Below are positions 8,800-19,660 of a DNA stretch of 64,000 nucleotides, in pieces. The position numbers were made by a program, and so were the translations under genes. Numbering within the stretch: the stretch's first letter is position 1; every line of letters starts with the position of its first letter. This DNA comes from Impatiens glandulifera (Eukaryota; Streptophyta; Magnoliopsida; Ericales; Balsaminaceae): NCBI RefSeq assembly GCF_907164915.1, contig NC_061869.1:26653616-26717615 (forward strand). The letters are read 5' to 3'. The notes beneath the pieces were generated by a model. The model was not told the DNA's origin. It ran no database searches and was given only the letters and a program-made list of their open reading frames with translations.

Positions 8800-9167
8800 T
8801 GGGTATCTACCAGTTCTGTAACGCACGCCTTTCCGTAGAGTCGTTACAAATACCATGTTGCGAAAAACAAAGAGAAAAATTGTGTATTTGTAACAAATTT
8901 TCAAAAATTCTTTACTTATCATTCGAATATTTTGTAACAACTTTTTTTAGATCCGTTATAAATACCCTTATTACGGAAAACAAAGAGAACACTATGATAT
9001 CAGTAACGACTTCCTTAGAGCCGTTACTAATATCTATTAAATGTAACGGCCTTATAAAGTCGTTACAGATAATCGATATCAATAATGGATCTATAGAAGT
9101 TGTTACTGATATTATTTGTAATGGCCCTATAAAGCCGTTAGATATTAAGCATTTTTTTCTACTAGTG
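8800..9167. mobile_element. CACTA-type terminal fragment
   Basis: It ends in TTTTTTTCTACTAGTG at 9167, the complement of the CACTAGTAGAAAAA terminus of the complete CACTA at 30802-39314. It contains the same kind of subterminal motif, GTAACGGC/GCCGTTAC, in both directions (for example 8880-9140). No matching left terminus is found, so only one end remains. It abuts the 5'-most recognisable CMT exon. Confidence 0.7.
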
Positions 9168-9427
9168 TCAAGACAATTTTTAAAGTACTTTATAATTTTA
9201 TAACTTTCACATTTTAGCTTGCAAGGGTCAACCTATAGTATTTCCCTGTTAGTCACGTGATAGGAACTTTTTCACTAGAAATATGTTATATTATACACTG
9301 CAAAAAGCACATTTAAGTTATTACATGGTACTGAAAAGTCTAATTTGGATCTTTGTATAATATTTTAAAATAATTTGAGGGGTGAGTAAAATAATAAATA
9401 TCTGGTTAGTATTCTTATATTTAAATA
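9168..9427. other. unassigned sequence
   Basis: AT-rich, with no frame or repeat partner recognised. It lies between the CACTA fragment and the degenerate copia relic and may be old host intron or flank. Confidence 0.3.
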
Positions 9428-9620
9428 AACATAAAATATATAAGAGAAAAATGTTACAAATAAATCAAATAAAGTACAATGTATAAAGAACGAAATTACC
9501 GAAATACAATGTTGATTCGAGACATGTGTTATAAATATATTTTCACTGTCACCTGCTTATGTTAGAGCTTATTGCATATGACTTTCTCTCAGGTTACGAC
9601 GAATCTAGTGGTGTGAATTT
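9428..9620 (-). repeat. degenerate LTR-like direct repeat, copy 1 (copy 2 at 13919-14115)
   Basis: A shared block of about 190 bp includes TAAGAGAAAAATGTTACAAA, GTTGATTCGAGACATGTGTT and TTATGTTAGAGCTTATT/TTATGCTAGAGCTTATT. Copies are in the same orientation 4.5 kb apart, with copia pol remains just inside copy 1 (10285-10440, minus). This is the arrangement of a decayed copia element with 3' LTR left and 5' LTR right. No exact LTR ends or target duplication survive. Confidence 0.55.
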
Positions 9621-9790
9621 CATTATTAATTCATTATTAATTCATATTTGAATTTGGTGTGAATTTCATTTAGATTAAATTTCACCTTAATTCACATTTG
9701 AATTTGGTGTAAATTTCATTTGAATTAAATTTTTCCAAATTATTTTTCCATTTATTTAAGGAATTAGTTTGATTCAAAAATTCTCCATGT
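9605..9790. repeat. AATTCATTTGAATT-type degenerate repeat (relative at 17870-18095)
   Basis: Three to four imperfect units of the form GAATTTGGTGTAAATTTCAT / TTGAATTAAATTTCA. A longer relative lies at 17870-18095, on the far side of the putative Helitron. The pair suggests that the relic element's LTR was split by a later insertion, but homology is too degraded to be sure. Confidence 0.45.
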
Positions 9791-10284
9791 CAATATAAAT
9801 TGAAAAATTAACCTGATAAGAGGTTCAACTGTTGAATTCTACATATGATAGATATGTGTAACCTTTTAAACATTCTCTTATGAAATATATTACCTAATAG
9901 TCGTTTAGTAGATTCGATGTCCTTGAACTATTCTATCATTTTTGTAAAAGATTTTACATTTTCACACAGAATTATCCCTGATAAATGTCAAGTCCACATG
10001 GTTTTCTCCGTTTTGGTAATGAAACACGCAATTGGTTCTGTTAAAGAGTCTATAATTGAGCCGTGCAATTCTTTCGAAGCGGCCCCACTTCTCTCTCACA
10101 TATGCGATCTCTTTGCTCACAAAGAATCATTAAAAGCGATTTACTTTTTCTCTTCAAAATATATATTGTTTCATTATAGGATAAATCTTGAATAATAATA
10201 TTCAAAGTCAGTACAATTATGTTATCCCAGTGAACCTAATTCTTCATATATCTAGTCAACATATGTTGAATTTTCCTTCATACT
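9791..10284. other. degenerate copia 3' region, no readable domain
   Basis: Lies between the LTR-like repeat and the pol C-terminal remnant. A plus-strand open stretch of 92 codons (9917-10195) has no family resemblance and is most likely chance. By position this is the decayed 3' untranslated/LTR part of the minus-strand copia relic. Confidence 0.35.
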
Positions 10285-10440
10285 AATTTATAGTAGGTTA
10301 ATGTCTTAAAAATGCTTCAAACTAACTCTCTATTCAATAAATTGGTTAGTGGATCTATAATGTTATCTTTGACTTACATGGTCAAATTTGATAACTCCAT
10401 TGGAGAGTAAAGTCTAATTACATTATTTTAAGACGTGTAT
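10285..10440 (-). pseudogene. copia pol C-terminal remnant (after RNase H)
   Basis: Minus-strand fragments read LLSNGVIKFDHV in one frame and VKDNIIDPLTNLLNRELV in another. They match the end of copia pol (SIDYVKSKDNIADPLTKGL-type). The two parts lie in different frames with a stop between them, so the coding sequence is long dead. No RT or integrase can be read further upstream (10440-13900), so most of the element has decayed or been deleted. Confidence 0.6.
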
Positions 10441-11921
10441 GTCTAGAATTTCCAATGACTCTAACTTTTTCTGATTTCGAATTACTATTACGATAATTAG
10501 AAATTTTTGATGGTACATTCTTAGATATTCTTGGAACATCTTCTAATAAAAGCTTAGTCATTCATACATGCTTCACATCAAACATTTTTTTAAGAAAATA
10601 TTGTTTACTTGGCTAACTAGTAAACAAAACATCGTTGAACTATTCGACTTCGTGTAAACAATTATATATTTTTTTATTGAAATATTTTATTTTTCGACAT
10701 AAGTCAAAATTATAGATTATAACGTTTAATATATATCAATCATAATTTTCTTAGAAGATTTTCATATGTAGATTGCACTATCAAGTGTAAACAAATTCAC
10801 TTGTAGACGTACAATCTTTCATGTAATAATATAAATATATTAATTTATATAAACATGATATTTCGTATAGTGCAATTCACATCTTTAATGAATTTAATCA
10901 TTTTTCTTGTAACTTTAAATTATAAACATATCGTACAAAACACATTAATGAAATAATTTTAATTTTCTTCATTATATATATAATATATAATGATCACATT
11001 CACTTTTAATCAAATTATTATCAAATTTTCATATCATTATTATAAAATTTGTTATAAGTCAAATAAAACTTTATAAGTAAATTTTCCTTATTTATTTTAT
11101 AAATTATATTTTGAAGATATTTGTTTTTTAGATTTGTATGAAAATAATGTTAAAGAAAAGACGTGTCTCCTGATTTTAAACCCTCAAATTTGAAATATAT
11201 CTAAGCAAATATAAATAAAATATTTTATTGTTATATTACGCTGATCAACTTTACCTTTTGTAAGGAACATATTTATCTAATAATATATCATCATTGTAGT
11301 TATCATAATATATGCAATAATACTTTGTGTTATGATCAATAAAATATTTGCCCCCACATTCGTGTTGTTACGTACCTTTTAAAATCACACACATTTGTAT
11401 GATTTAAATCATTTGTTTTATAATCAAGAAATTGTCACACAATCATTTTAAAAAATTTATTTTGTTGTACTTATCATTCAATGAATCATATAACTATATT
11501 ATAAATATTTAATTGAATAAAATATAATTTCTATTAAATAGATTAAAATGTTTATTCATATAAAAACCAATACTCACATAATCTCTACATAATAAATTAC
11601 AATATTTATTTGATCACATTATTTATTTAAAAGAAATTAGAATGTTTAATCAAATAAAATTCAACATGTCACATGATTTTTAGAAAAGGAATCATAATGT
11701 TTCAAATATTTTTGGTCGAAACAGCTAAAAATTTATATTGCTTGCACGTTTACATCCCATAATATCGGTATGATTGCATATTATTTCTCAAATCAAACAC
11801 GACTTTTCTTATAACTATTAGATTTCAAAAGCATCAAATTAAATAAGTTATTATAACAAATCTGAACAATGTATATCAAATATATAATGAATTATAAACA
11901 TAATTAAACAAATGATATGTC

Positions 11922-11952
<31 letters not shown>

Positions 11953-12597
11953 TTACTTCATACATCATTAAACAAATACCTTTACAAAATACATCAATAA
12001 TTAATTATTATATTGACAATTTTTCTTTAATCAAATACAAAATAACTAATTATTATAAATAATTATTTATGTCATCAATTCGTCATTTTCTTAGTTTATG
12101 ATAAAAATTTTTTAACTTTCCATAGAAGTTTTTATAGACCAAAGGACATATAATTTTACGACAAATTTCCATAATTATCTATTAAAATAAAATTGATATA
12201 CAATAGTCTTTATCTATGTATATATACAAATAACTAGTTAATCATACTTATTATGAATTACCATTTCCACAAGTTATCATATTATTAGCTAATATGCATT
12301 AGATATATATAAACAATCACTTAGTAACACAATATATAACTACAAATGTACTTCATGTCTTAATCGAAGTAATTACATTATTGTACTTTGAACGACAATC
12401 TATATTACGACAATGCTCAAAATAAATCTGGGTGGATTGCTCTCACAGTGATAATTTTTGCGAAGATAATTTTGACTCACATAGTCGTCTCTTTGAACGC
12501 ATGAATATAATGATTTCTAACACAAACTAAATCCATATTATCATCTAATGATTAATCACACAATTTTTATAAAATAAATTAAAATACTTCAAAATAT
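10441..12597. other. AT-rich sequence without recognisable genes
   Basis: Very AT-rich, with an (AT)n microsatellite at about 11922-11947. No open frame above noise and no terminal motifs were seen. Position between the two LTR-like repeats suggests a decayed retrotransposon interior with possible later insertions. Confidence 0.4.
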
Positions 12598-13078
12598 TAA
12601 TGACAAAGTCATTTTAGTAAATTAAATTTCTACATAAAAAACCGTTAAGCGTTAAGTGCATCAATTCATTTCATAATTTCTACACAAGAAATTAGAATAA
12701 TTCCAACATCCATGAATAAAATCATTTTGACAAATTAGATTTCTTGATAAAAAAACTATTAACAACTCCCATTCATCTCATAATTTTTACACAAGAAAGT
12801 GAAACGATTTCAACATCAATGACTAGAGTCATTTTAATGAGTTTGATTTCTACAAAGAAATCATTGACTATCCCATTCATCTCATAATTTCTATAAAAGA
12901 AATTAGAATGGTTTCAACATCAATAACTAAAGTCATCTTAACGACTCTAATTTCTACCAAAAATCATTGACTATCCATTCATCTCATAATTTATAAACAA
13001 GAAATTCGAATTTTTACAATATAAATGACTAGAGCCATTTTATAACATGTCATATTTCTAAAACATAAATCATTAACT
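12598..13078. repeat. tandem repeat, about 104-bp period, about 4.5 copies
   Basis: The phrase TCATAATTTCTA-like ... AAGAAATTAGAAT recurs at 12671, 12778, 12882 and 12984 (spacings 107, 104, 102). Each unit also contains CAACATCAATGACTA and ACTAGAGTCATTTTA-like segments. Units differ by perhaps 10-25% plus small indels, so the array is old. No coding frame. Confidence 0.8.
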
Positions 13079-13084
13079 AAAATT

Positions 13085-13152
13085 TGATGTGAACTAGGGA
13101 CCTTTCACCAAGAACTCATGCGTCCGAACTTTGAACCACTACACCAACATGC
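13085..13152 (-). repeat. tRNA-like SINE head (probable)
   Basis: On the minus strand, TGGTGTAGTGG (plus bases 13136-13146) is an exact RNA polymerase III A box. About 40 nt downstream AGGTCCCTAGTTC is a weak B box. It does not fold obviously into a functional tRNA and is followed by AT-rich sequence, so I read it as a tRNA-derived SINE or tRNA relic. Confidence 0.45.
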
Positions 13153-13918
13153 TCTTTTATTATTCTAATACTTTTATGACCTTTTGTCTTCTTTCTAAAG
13201 ACAACTTATTCTTCATAGTTGAATTAATTTTGTCAACAAACAAATATATACATATTTAAAATGATAACTTAACAACATAATCAAAATATAATATATAAGA
13301 GAATACTTATGTACTTATATAAATAAATATACTCTCTTCTAAGTTATCAATTACAATATCACATTCATATTAATTATCACTCTTAATGAATTTAAGAATG
13401 ATTTTATATTATAATTTATAATTTAAAACTAAAACCATATGTTTTTCAATTAGAACTAATTTTAATTACTATTAATAAATTATAACATTTAATTTTTAAA
13501 AAATTAAAAACTAACTTTTAATTACTTATTTTTTATTTTCATTTTTTAATAACAATAATTTTAGTAACTAACAAAATTTGAATTAAAAATAAAACAAATT
13601 ATCGTTTTTTAATTTATTTTCTAGATAACGTTAGTATAATACAAATATACTATTTTTTTCTTAAGAATATCTATATTAACCTATATTAGCTTATAAAATT
13701 AAGCTTTCATAAATACAATGGTATTAATAATTAACATTTATATGTATACAATAAAAAAAATTATCTTTGTTAATCGATTCTTCTATTCATTTAGATGAAC
13801 AATTTTAACTTGTAAAAATAAGTCAGCATCCGTTTTACAACATCCTAACTTGGACTATACAAGCTACCATATTGCTTAGTACATTAATCTGTTTTAAGAT
13901 TGTTACTATCGACATAAA
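13153..13918. other. AT-rich sequence without recognisable genes
   Basis: No terminal repeats, frames or splice-linked exons were recognised between the tRNA-like head and the second LTR-like repeat. Confidence 0.35.
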
Positions 13919-14115
13919 TAAAAAATACATAAGAGAAAAATGTTACAAATAAATCAAATAAAGTAATATATACAAAGAATCAAATCATCGTAATATAATG
14001 TTGATTCGAGACATGTGTTATAAACATTTCCCTTAAAATATTTTCACCGTCTCCCGCTTATGCTAGAGCTTATTCTAGATGACTGTCTTCCAAGGTACAA
14101 CAAATCTAATAGTGA
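13919..14115 (-). repeat. degenerate LTR-like direct repeat, copy 2
   Basis: Partner of 9428-9620 in the same orientation. It includes AATGTTGATTCGAGACATGT and CTTATGCTAGAGCTTATT. By position it would be the 5' LTR of the decayed minus-strand copia. The sequence 14116-14436 continues without a recognisable primer site. Confidence 0.5.
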
Positions 14116-14695
14116 TTTTACACTAGAATCATCACACAACGAACTTGACCAATGTACCTAAACTATCACCGAGTTTCATATGAAAGATGTCGAGTGCAAA
14201 TACTCGAATAACACTCACAAAGAATACACACAAAATTAATGAAAGAACTCATGAAATTCTAGAGTGAGAAATGATAAGATGATTTTGTTGAAATAAATTA
14301 TAGTGACTGAATATATATAGTTGTAAATTAAACTCTAAACCATTTATCACTTATTTAATCCAACGACCACTAATCTATCATCGAATGACTGATATTTCTT
14401 GCTTCTTCATTTTTCAGTTTTATCTGCTAATAGTAATCTATATATATATATCTAATGATGCTTAATAAATAAAATGTAGGGTGACATTCACACTCTCACC
14501 ACAATTCACATATGCTTATTATATTTTATAATAATTTCTCTCTCTTATCATAATGACCTATTCATAATTACTAATTTATCTCTTATACCATAATTATTAA
14601 TTTATCTTTTCTAATTAATTTTTATTTTATTTTACTAATTTTTCTTTCCTAATTATATATATTATTTTTTTGATTAATTTTATATAAACTTATAT

Positions 14696-14731
<36 letters not shown>

Positions 14732-14919
14732 TTATTTATAATATACATAATAATACAATATATAATATATTATAACGTTTAAATTATTTATTAAATTTAA
14801 AATAAAATTACAAATTTCTCTTTTATATTCATATCTCTCTCATATTTATAATATATCTTTCCTAATTAATTTTCATTTTTGTAACACTAATAATTAATTT
14901 ATTTTTTATTTTCTTTTTC

Positions 14920-14950
<31 letters not shown>

Positions 14951-15235
14951 TTCATATTTTCTTACACATAATTTTATATATTTTTAATAAAATAAAAATT
15001 ATACATATTTTAATTTATTTAAAATTAATAAGCGTTTCTCTCTCCTAAGATCTATATATAATATATTTTATTATTAATTTTATATAAATACATTTTTTTC
15101 ATATTATCTTCTATGTATATTTATTATTTATATGATTAATTAACTTTAATTTATTCATTATATATTTGATTTATTATTAATTAACAATGATTAAATATTT
15201 ATACATACATAAAATTTTAAATTAAATTAAAAAAA

Positions 15236-15308
15236 CACAAGTAGTCTAATTGTTAAAGTGTTCACATTTCATATTGGAGACCAGAGTTCGAGTCTCAATT
15301 GATGCGAA
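15236..15308 (+). repeat. tRNA-derived SINE head
   Basis: TAGTCTAATTG (15242-15252) fits the A box consensus and GAGTTCGAGTC (15284-15294) fits the B box, with normal spacing for a tRNA-like pol III promoter. No acceptor-stem pairing or CCA context was found, and repeated non-tRNA sequence follows, as in a SINE body. It sits inside the putative Helitron. Confidence 0.6.
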
Positions 15309-15422
15309 TTTATAAATATGTGATTGTGCATGTGGGTATGAGTGGGTGAATTTGTGGTCGATGTAGATGACATGTGTGAGTCCCTATACAAATGCTTTAC
15401 AAATATGAGTGGGTAAATGCGA

Positions 15423-15590
15423 ATGTAAATTTGTGATTGATGGGAAGGCCAAAAGTAAGGGTAAGATGACATATGCTATGTAAATTTGTGATTGATGGGA
15501 AGGCCAAAAGTAAGGGTAAGATGACATGCGAGTCCTTACATTAATGCGTGCGTGAATTTGTGATTGATGGGGAAGGTCAAAATTAATGAT
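15423..15590. repeat. tandem repeat, 55-bp unit, about 2.7 copies
   Basis: ATGTAAATTTGTGATTGATG begins at 15423 and at 15478, and the two units are nearly identical over 50 bp. A third, diverged copy (GTGAATTTGTGATTGATGGG) starts near 15551. It could be an amplified SINE tail. Confidence 0.8.
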
Positions 15591-15680
15591 AATATATGTA
15601 AAAATTGCTCGAACGGAGATAATATATATAATGATGTTTAAAACTAAATATTTAGGGTGACATCTACCAAAATTTTACAC

Positions 15681-16610
15681 ATTTTATATGAATTTCTCAT
15701 CAAATTCTCGCGGTACAATCGTCTCTCTTTTCTCCTTAGGTCTAGGTCTTTCTTCAATCAATTCTCATATCTCCTTAGGTATAGTTAACACGAGAATATG
15801 AGGTGGGCGTCGACAACGTAAGAGAGACCCAAAGGAAAATATCTGATCTTGATTTGAAGAAAAATGGGAAATGAATGAATACGAGGATTCGAAATTAAAA
15901 GGAAGACGAGGATTCTCTACCTCCATGGATTTAGAAAAAAATTAAAATTAATTAATTTATTTATTTTTACCCATTTTATATGAATTTCTAATCAAATTCT
16001 AACGTTTTATCAAATTCTCGCGTTACATGTTTCTCCTTTCTCCTTAGGTTTAGGTCTTTCTTAAATCGACACTCCTTTCTCCTTAGGTATATACAACACG
16101 AGAAGAGGAGGAGGGTGACTCCGACGTGATAGAGAAGGGCGACGATGACGCAACGGAGGAGGGCGACGACGACGCAAGAGAGACATAAGAGAAAATGTTT
16201 GATCTTGAATTGCAAAAAAATGGGAAGATAATGAAGACGAGGATTCGAAATCAAGAGGAAGACGAGTAATCTCTCTCTCTCCGTAGATTTAGATAAAAAT
16301 AATTTATTTTTTTTTACACATTTTATATGAATTTCTCATCAAATTTTTGCGGTACAATTGTTTCTCCCTTCTCCTTAGGTCTAGGTCTTTCTTAAATTGA
16401 CTCTCATTCTTTCTTAGGTATAGGTAGCACAATAAGAGGATGTGGGCGACGACGACGCGACGAAGGAGGGCGACGACGACGCGACGAAGGAGGGCGACGA
16501 CGTAAGAGAGACCTAGGGGAAAAAAATCGATCTTAATTTAAAGAAAAATAAGAAGCGAAAAAAGACGAAAATTTGAAATTAAGAGAAACCTGATAATTCT
16601 TTGGCTCCAA
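15681..16610. repeat. triplicated block of about 300 bp with GC-rich core
   Basis: ATTTTATATGAATTTCT starts at 15681, 15973 and 16320. Each unit then shows CTCCTTAGGT(C/T)TAGGTCTTTC, a GACGACG-rich core, AAGAGAGAC and a GACGA(G/A)GATTCGAAAT-like end (weakest in unit 3). Unit lengths are about 292, 347 and 291 bp. The core expands into a 23-24 bp GGCGACGACGACG-type repeat in units 2 and 3. The cores are markedly more GC-rich than the surrounding DNA. No long frame is conserved among copies. Confidence 0.8.
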
Positions 16611-16983
16611 GTATTTAATTTAAATTTTTTTTTTCTATAACAAAACCTAATAAGATATTTTATAATAAAACTATAAATAAAATTGTATTTTAATGAATAA
16701 TATTAATATTTTAATTATTTATATATATATATATATATAATACAAAAATATAATAAATAGATTATATATATATATATAAATAATACAAAATATATTTAAC
16801 TCTATATTTTGATATGTATTAAATAATTAGTAAATATTTATTATTTTAATTTATAATATTATTATAAATATGTATTTTTTATACAAAATATTATAAAATT
16901 TAATTATTATTTTTTTAATAAAATTAATAATTAATGTTATTGTTTAACCAAAATAAAATTATATATATAATAACACTTAAGTT

Positions 16984-17023
<40 letters not shown>

Positions 17024-17773
17024 AAACAAGAGTTTTATGGTATTGACATAAAAAAGATGGTTCAACATTATTTTTTAATAGATATTTCACATATATTTTA
17101 ATTAATAATTTGAGTTTTAATGTATAATAAACTGTTTTATTATTTCTTGAGAGGATATAATAGATGCTGAAATAATTATGTACAAAAGAGAAAAAAATAC
17201 AAACATATTTTCTCAAATATTATTTTCGCCAATAGTGTGATAATTCACGTTACAAAAAAGGAAAATTTAAATTAAATTAATAGAACAAAAAAAACTAAAA
17301 TTTTGAATAAATGACCATGTTTGTATTATTTTATTTTAATTGTATTTAAAAAAAGTTTCTATAAAGAAAATTATAATAAATTTGAGATTAGATAACTTCA
17401 CAAAATATTAATAAAAATGGAAATGTGAAAGAATATATACACAATATTAAAATTTTTCAAACTTATATATTTAATATATATAGTGTCTAATAATTATGAT
17501 ATTATAAAATTAATGTCAAACACAATATAATGATAAAATTTATGTAATAAAATGTAAATAATTATTAATTTTTTATAATTCACGTGTAATAATAGAAATT
17601 AAATGTATCAATTTTTTTATAACAAAATTTAATTAAAGTGATTTTTTTTATTGTATTTAATTAAATATTTTAAAACTATTTAATATAGCCACCGTTAATA
17701 TATTATATAGTGTGATTCAATATTTTTTATATAAAAATTTTAATTTTTTTTTATATATTTGTCCGTTTATATC
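16611..17773. other. AT-rich Helitron interior without genes
   Basis: Contains (AT)n runs at about 16721-16738 and 16985-17020. No coding potential is recognised. It leads into the 3' hairpin of the putative Helitron. Confidence 0.4.
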
Positions 17774-17869
17774 GCATGGAAATCGCACGAAAATCATGCT
17801 AGTAATTATCCCTAACAATTGAGAATAAACAATATTAAATGTATTCAATATTGTTAATTGATTCATTCA

Positions 17870-18095
17870 ATGAAATAATGTTAATTATTTCATTTTTATT
17901 TTAATTAAATTTCATTTTAATTCATATTTAAATTTGATGTAAATTTCATTTGAATTAAATTTCATTATTAATTTACATTTGATGTGTATTTTATTTGGAT
18001 TAAATTTCAATTTAATTAATATTTGAATTTTGTGTAAAATTTTATTTAGATTAAATTAGTCCAAATTCTTATTTTCATTTAATTAATAAAATTAA
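17870..18095. repeat. AATTCATTTGAATT-type degenerate repeat, second location
   Basis: Shares TTGATGTAAATTTCATTTGA / AATTAAATTTCATT units with 9605-9790 in the same orientation. It flanks the putative Helitron on its right side and immediately precedes the MLO relic. Confidence 0.45.
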
Positions 18096-18152
18096 TTTAA
18101 TTCTATTAGAGCTTTCATCATTAATTTTATTCTAATTCACTTTGATTGTAAG

Positions 18153-19660
18153 GATTCAGAGAGATTCAGATTAGTAGGAGATACTTAATTCGGGAGAATG
18201 CATTTGTATTTCTAGAGTCACTCATCTTTCCTTCTTTGTATAGTAAGATCAAAAAATGACAAATCTTCCATTCCCTTTTTATTGACCTCAACAAAGTAAC
18301 TTTCTCTTCATTTGCAGGTTTGTTTCTTTAGACAATTCATAAGATCAGTCCTAAAAGTTGATTACTTGACCCTCCGACATGGATTTGTAGTTGTAAGTTC
18401 TCGTTACATGACACAAGCCATAATGAATAATTGATCTTATAATGAATGAATTAATGTTGGTTCTAATTGCATGTACATTTGACACCACAAAGCCAAATCC
18501 ATTCTGATGTTCATCTCTAAATTAAAAGATCATTAGAAGAGGACTTCAAAGTGGTTGTGGGGATAATGTGAGTGGGTCCAAACATCTTGTTCAAGTGAGT
18601 TTCTAAGCTTAAATGCATCTCAATATTATGGTTCTACTCAATTCTATTCCTGATGTTCAACACATACAGCTAGTGAACCGAGAACCATAATTAATTGTTA
18701 CTTATTAATTGATTATTCTAAATCGTTGTTATATTTATATATATGGAGCATACTTGTACTCTTATTTCTGGCTATCCTTTATCCTACTAGTCGTAAGTAT
18801 GCTAGATTCATCTACTCATTTTAGGATTTTCAACACTAATTAATGTTCATTCAATCTTTGATTGTCATAATCTATTAGATAGATCTCTTGGTGGGTACAA
18901 AGCTATAGGCGACTATTACAAAGATGGGTCTAAGGATTCATGAAAGCAGAGTCATGGTTAAAGGAACCATGTGGTTCAACGTGGCAAAAATCTGTTTTGG
19001 TTCTACCTCATCAATTTCGTTCTTTTCCAAAATGCCTTTCAACTTGCTTTCTTTATTTGGGCATAAGTAATTATTAGTGACTAGTAAAAACTAGTCTCCA
19101 TAATTAGTTAACTGATTTTCTTCTTGTTGTTGTGAGTATGAATTCAGGTTGAGTTATTGCTTTCATGAGAAGGTTGAAGATATAAACATTAGACTAATAA
19201 TGGGGTGAGTAAATATCAAATGATGTTGTGAATTCGAGATGATAATAATGTTATAAAATTGTAAATGTGATGTTCAGTGTATACACAAAGATACTATGAA
19301 ACTCTTCCTCTCTATGCATTAGTTACACAAGATGTTAAATTAAGAAGCCATTATGATATTTCTGCAATTATGATTGACTGTGTTTCTTCTAGAAAATTGA
19401 TTGGATCAAACATGAAGTCAAAAATCTTTAACAAGAAAGTGATCAAGGCACTCCATAGTTGGAACTAGACACGAAAAAGAAGCAATTAAATGTGAAATGC
19501 AACAATAAGAGCTCTTATTACACCTTTTGAGCAGACTGAAACTCATGTGATCGGAATGTCACCTATTCACATGCTGTGTGGCCATATTAGAAGCGAGATC
19601 GACAACATAAATGTGTCTTTGGTCTCCAATTTACATAAGAACCTTTCCACTGGAATGCTT
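18153..19660 (+). pseudogene. MLO: MLO-like seven-transmembrane protein gene relic (3' two-thirds)
   Basis: MLO proteins are plant plasma-membrane calmodulin-binding proteins. Consecutive exons with surviving splice signals are readable: 18153-18242 (DSERFRLVGDT, FLLCI), 18318-18392 (FRQFIRSVLKVDYLTLRHGF), about 18475-18567 (KRSLEEDFKVVVGI), about 18685-18792 (YSYFWLSFILLV), about 18870-19060 (LLVGTKL, ITKMGLRIHE, MVKGT, VLFQNAFQLAFF), about 19138-19204 (CFHEKVEDINIRLIMG), about 19300-19340 (LPLYALVTQ) and about 19405-19465 (GSNMKSKIF, KALHSW). Stops include TAA and TAG in the first exon, TAA before IKRS, and TAG after VGTKL. A frameshift precedes VLFQNAF. The 5' exons are absent. A calmodulin-binding tail is barely readable. 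Confidence 0.85.

Larger units (their letters stand above)
14437..17802 (+). mobile_element. putative non-autonomous Helitron, 3.4 kb
   Basis: The 5' edge is TCTATATATATATATCTAAT preceded by A (14436). The 3' edge has a short stem GCATG...CATGC (17774-17778 and 17795-17799), followed by TAG, so the terminus reads CTAG, and then T (17803). Insertion between A and T, a 5' TC, a 3' CTRR and a near-terminal hairpin are the Helitron signature. There is no Rep/helicase. The interior is AT-rich with a SINE-like head, a 55-bp tandem repeat and a triplicated 300-bp block. The hairpin is weak, so boundaries need family comparison. Confidence 0.5.

Noticed and set aside
9917..10195. Plus-strand 92-codon open frame as a host gene
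   Set aside because: No domain or splice context, and it lies in the decayed 3' region of a minus-strand copia relic.
12598..13078. CRISPR-like array
   Set aside because: Units are whole diverged tandem repeats without constant repeats and unique spacers, and the DNA is a plant nuclear genome.
15236..15308. Functional tRNA gene
   Set aside because: A and B boxes are present, but no acceptor-stem pairing or proper anticodon arm could be found. A SINE head is the better reading.
16983..17216. 77-codon minus frame
   Set aside because: It is built from an AT microsatellite (Tyr-Ile repeats) and AT-rich DNA, hence not coding.
19277..19468. 63-codon plus frame as an independent small gene
   Set aside because: It is a read-through of two MLO exons and the intron between them.
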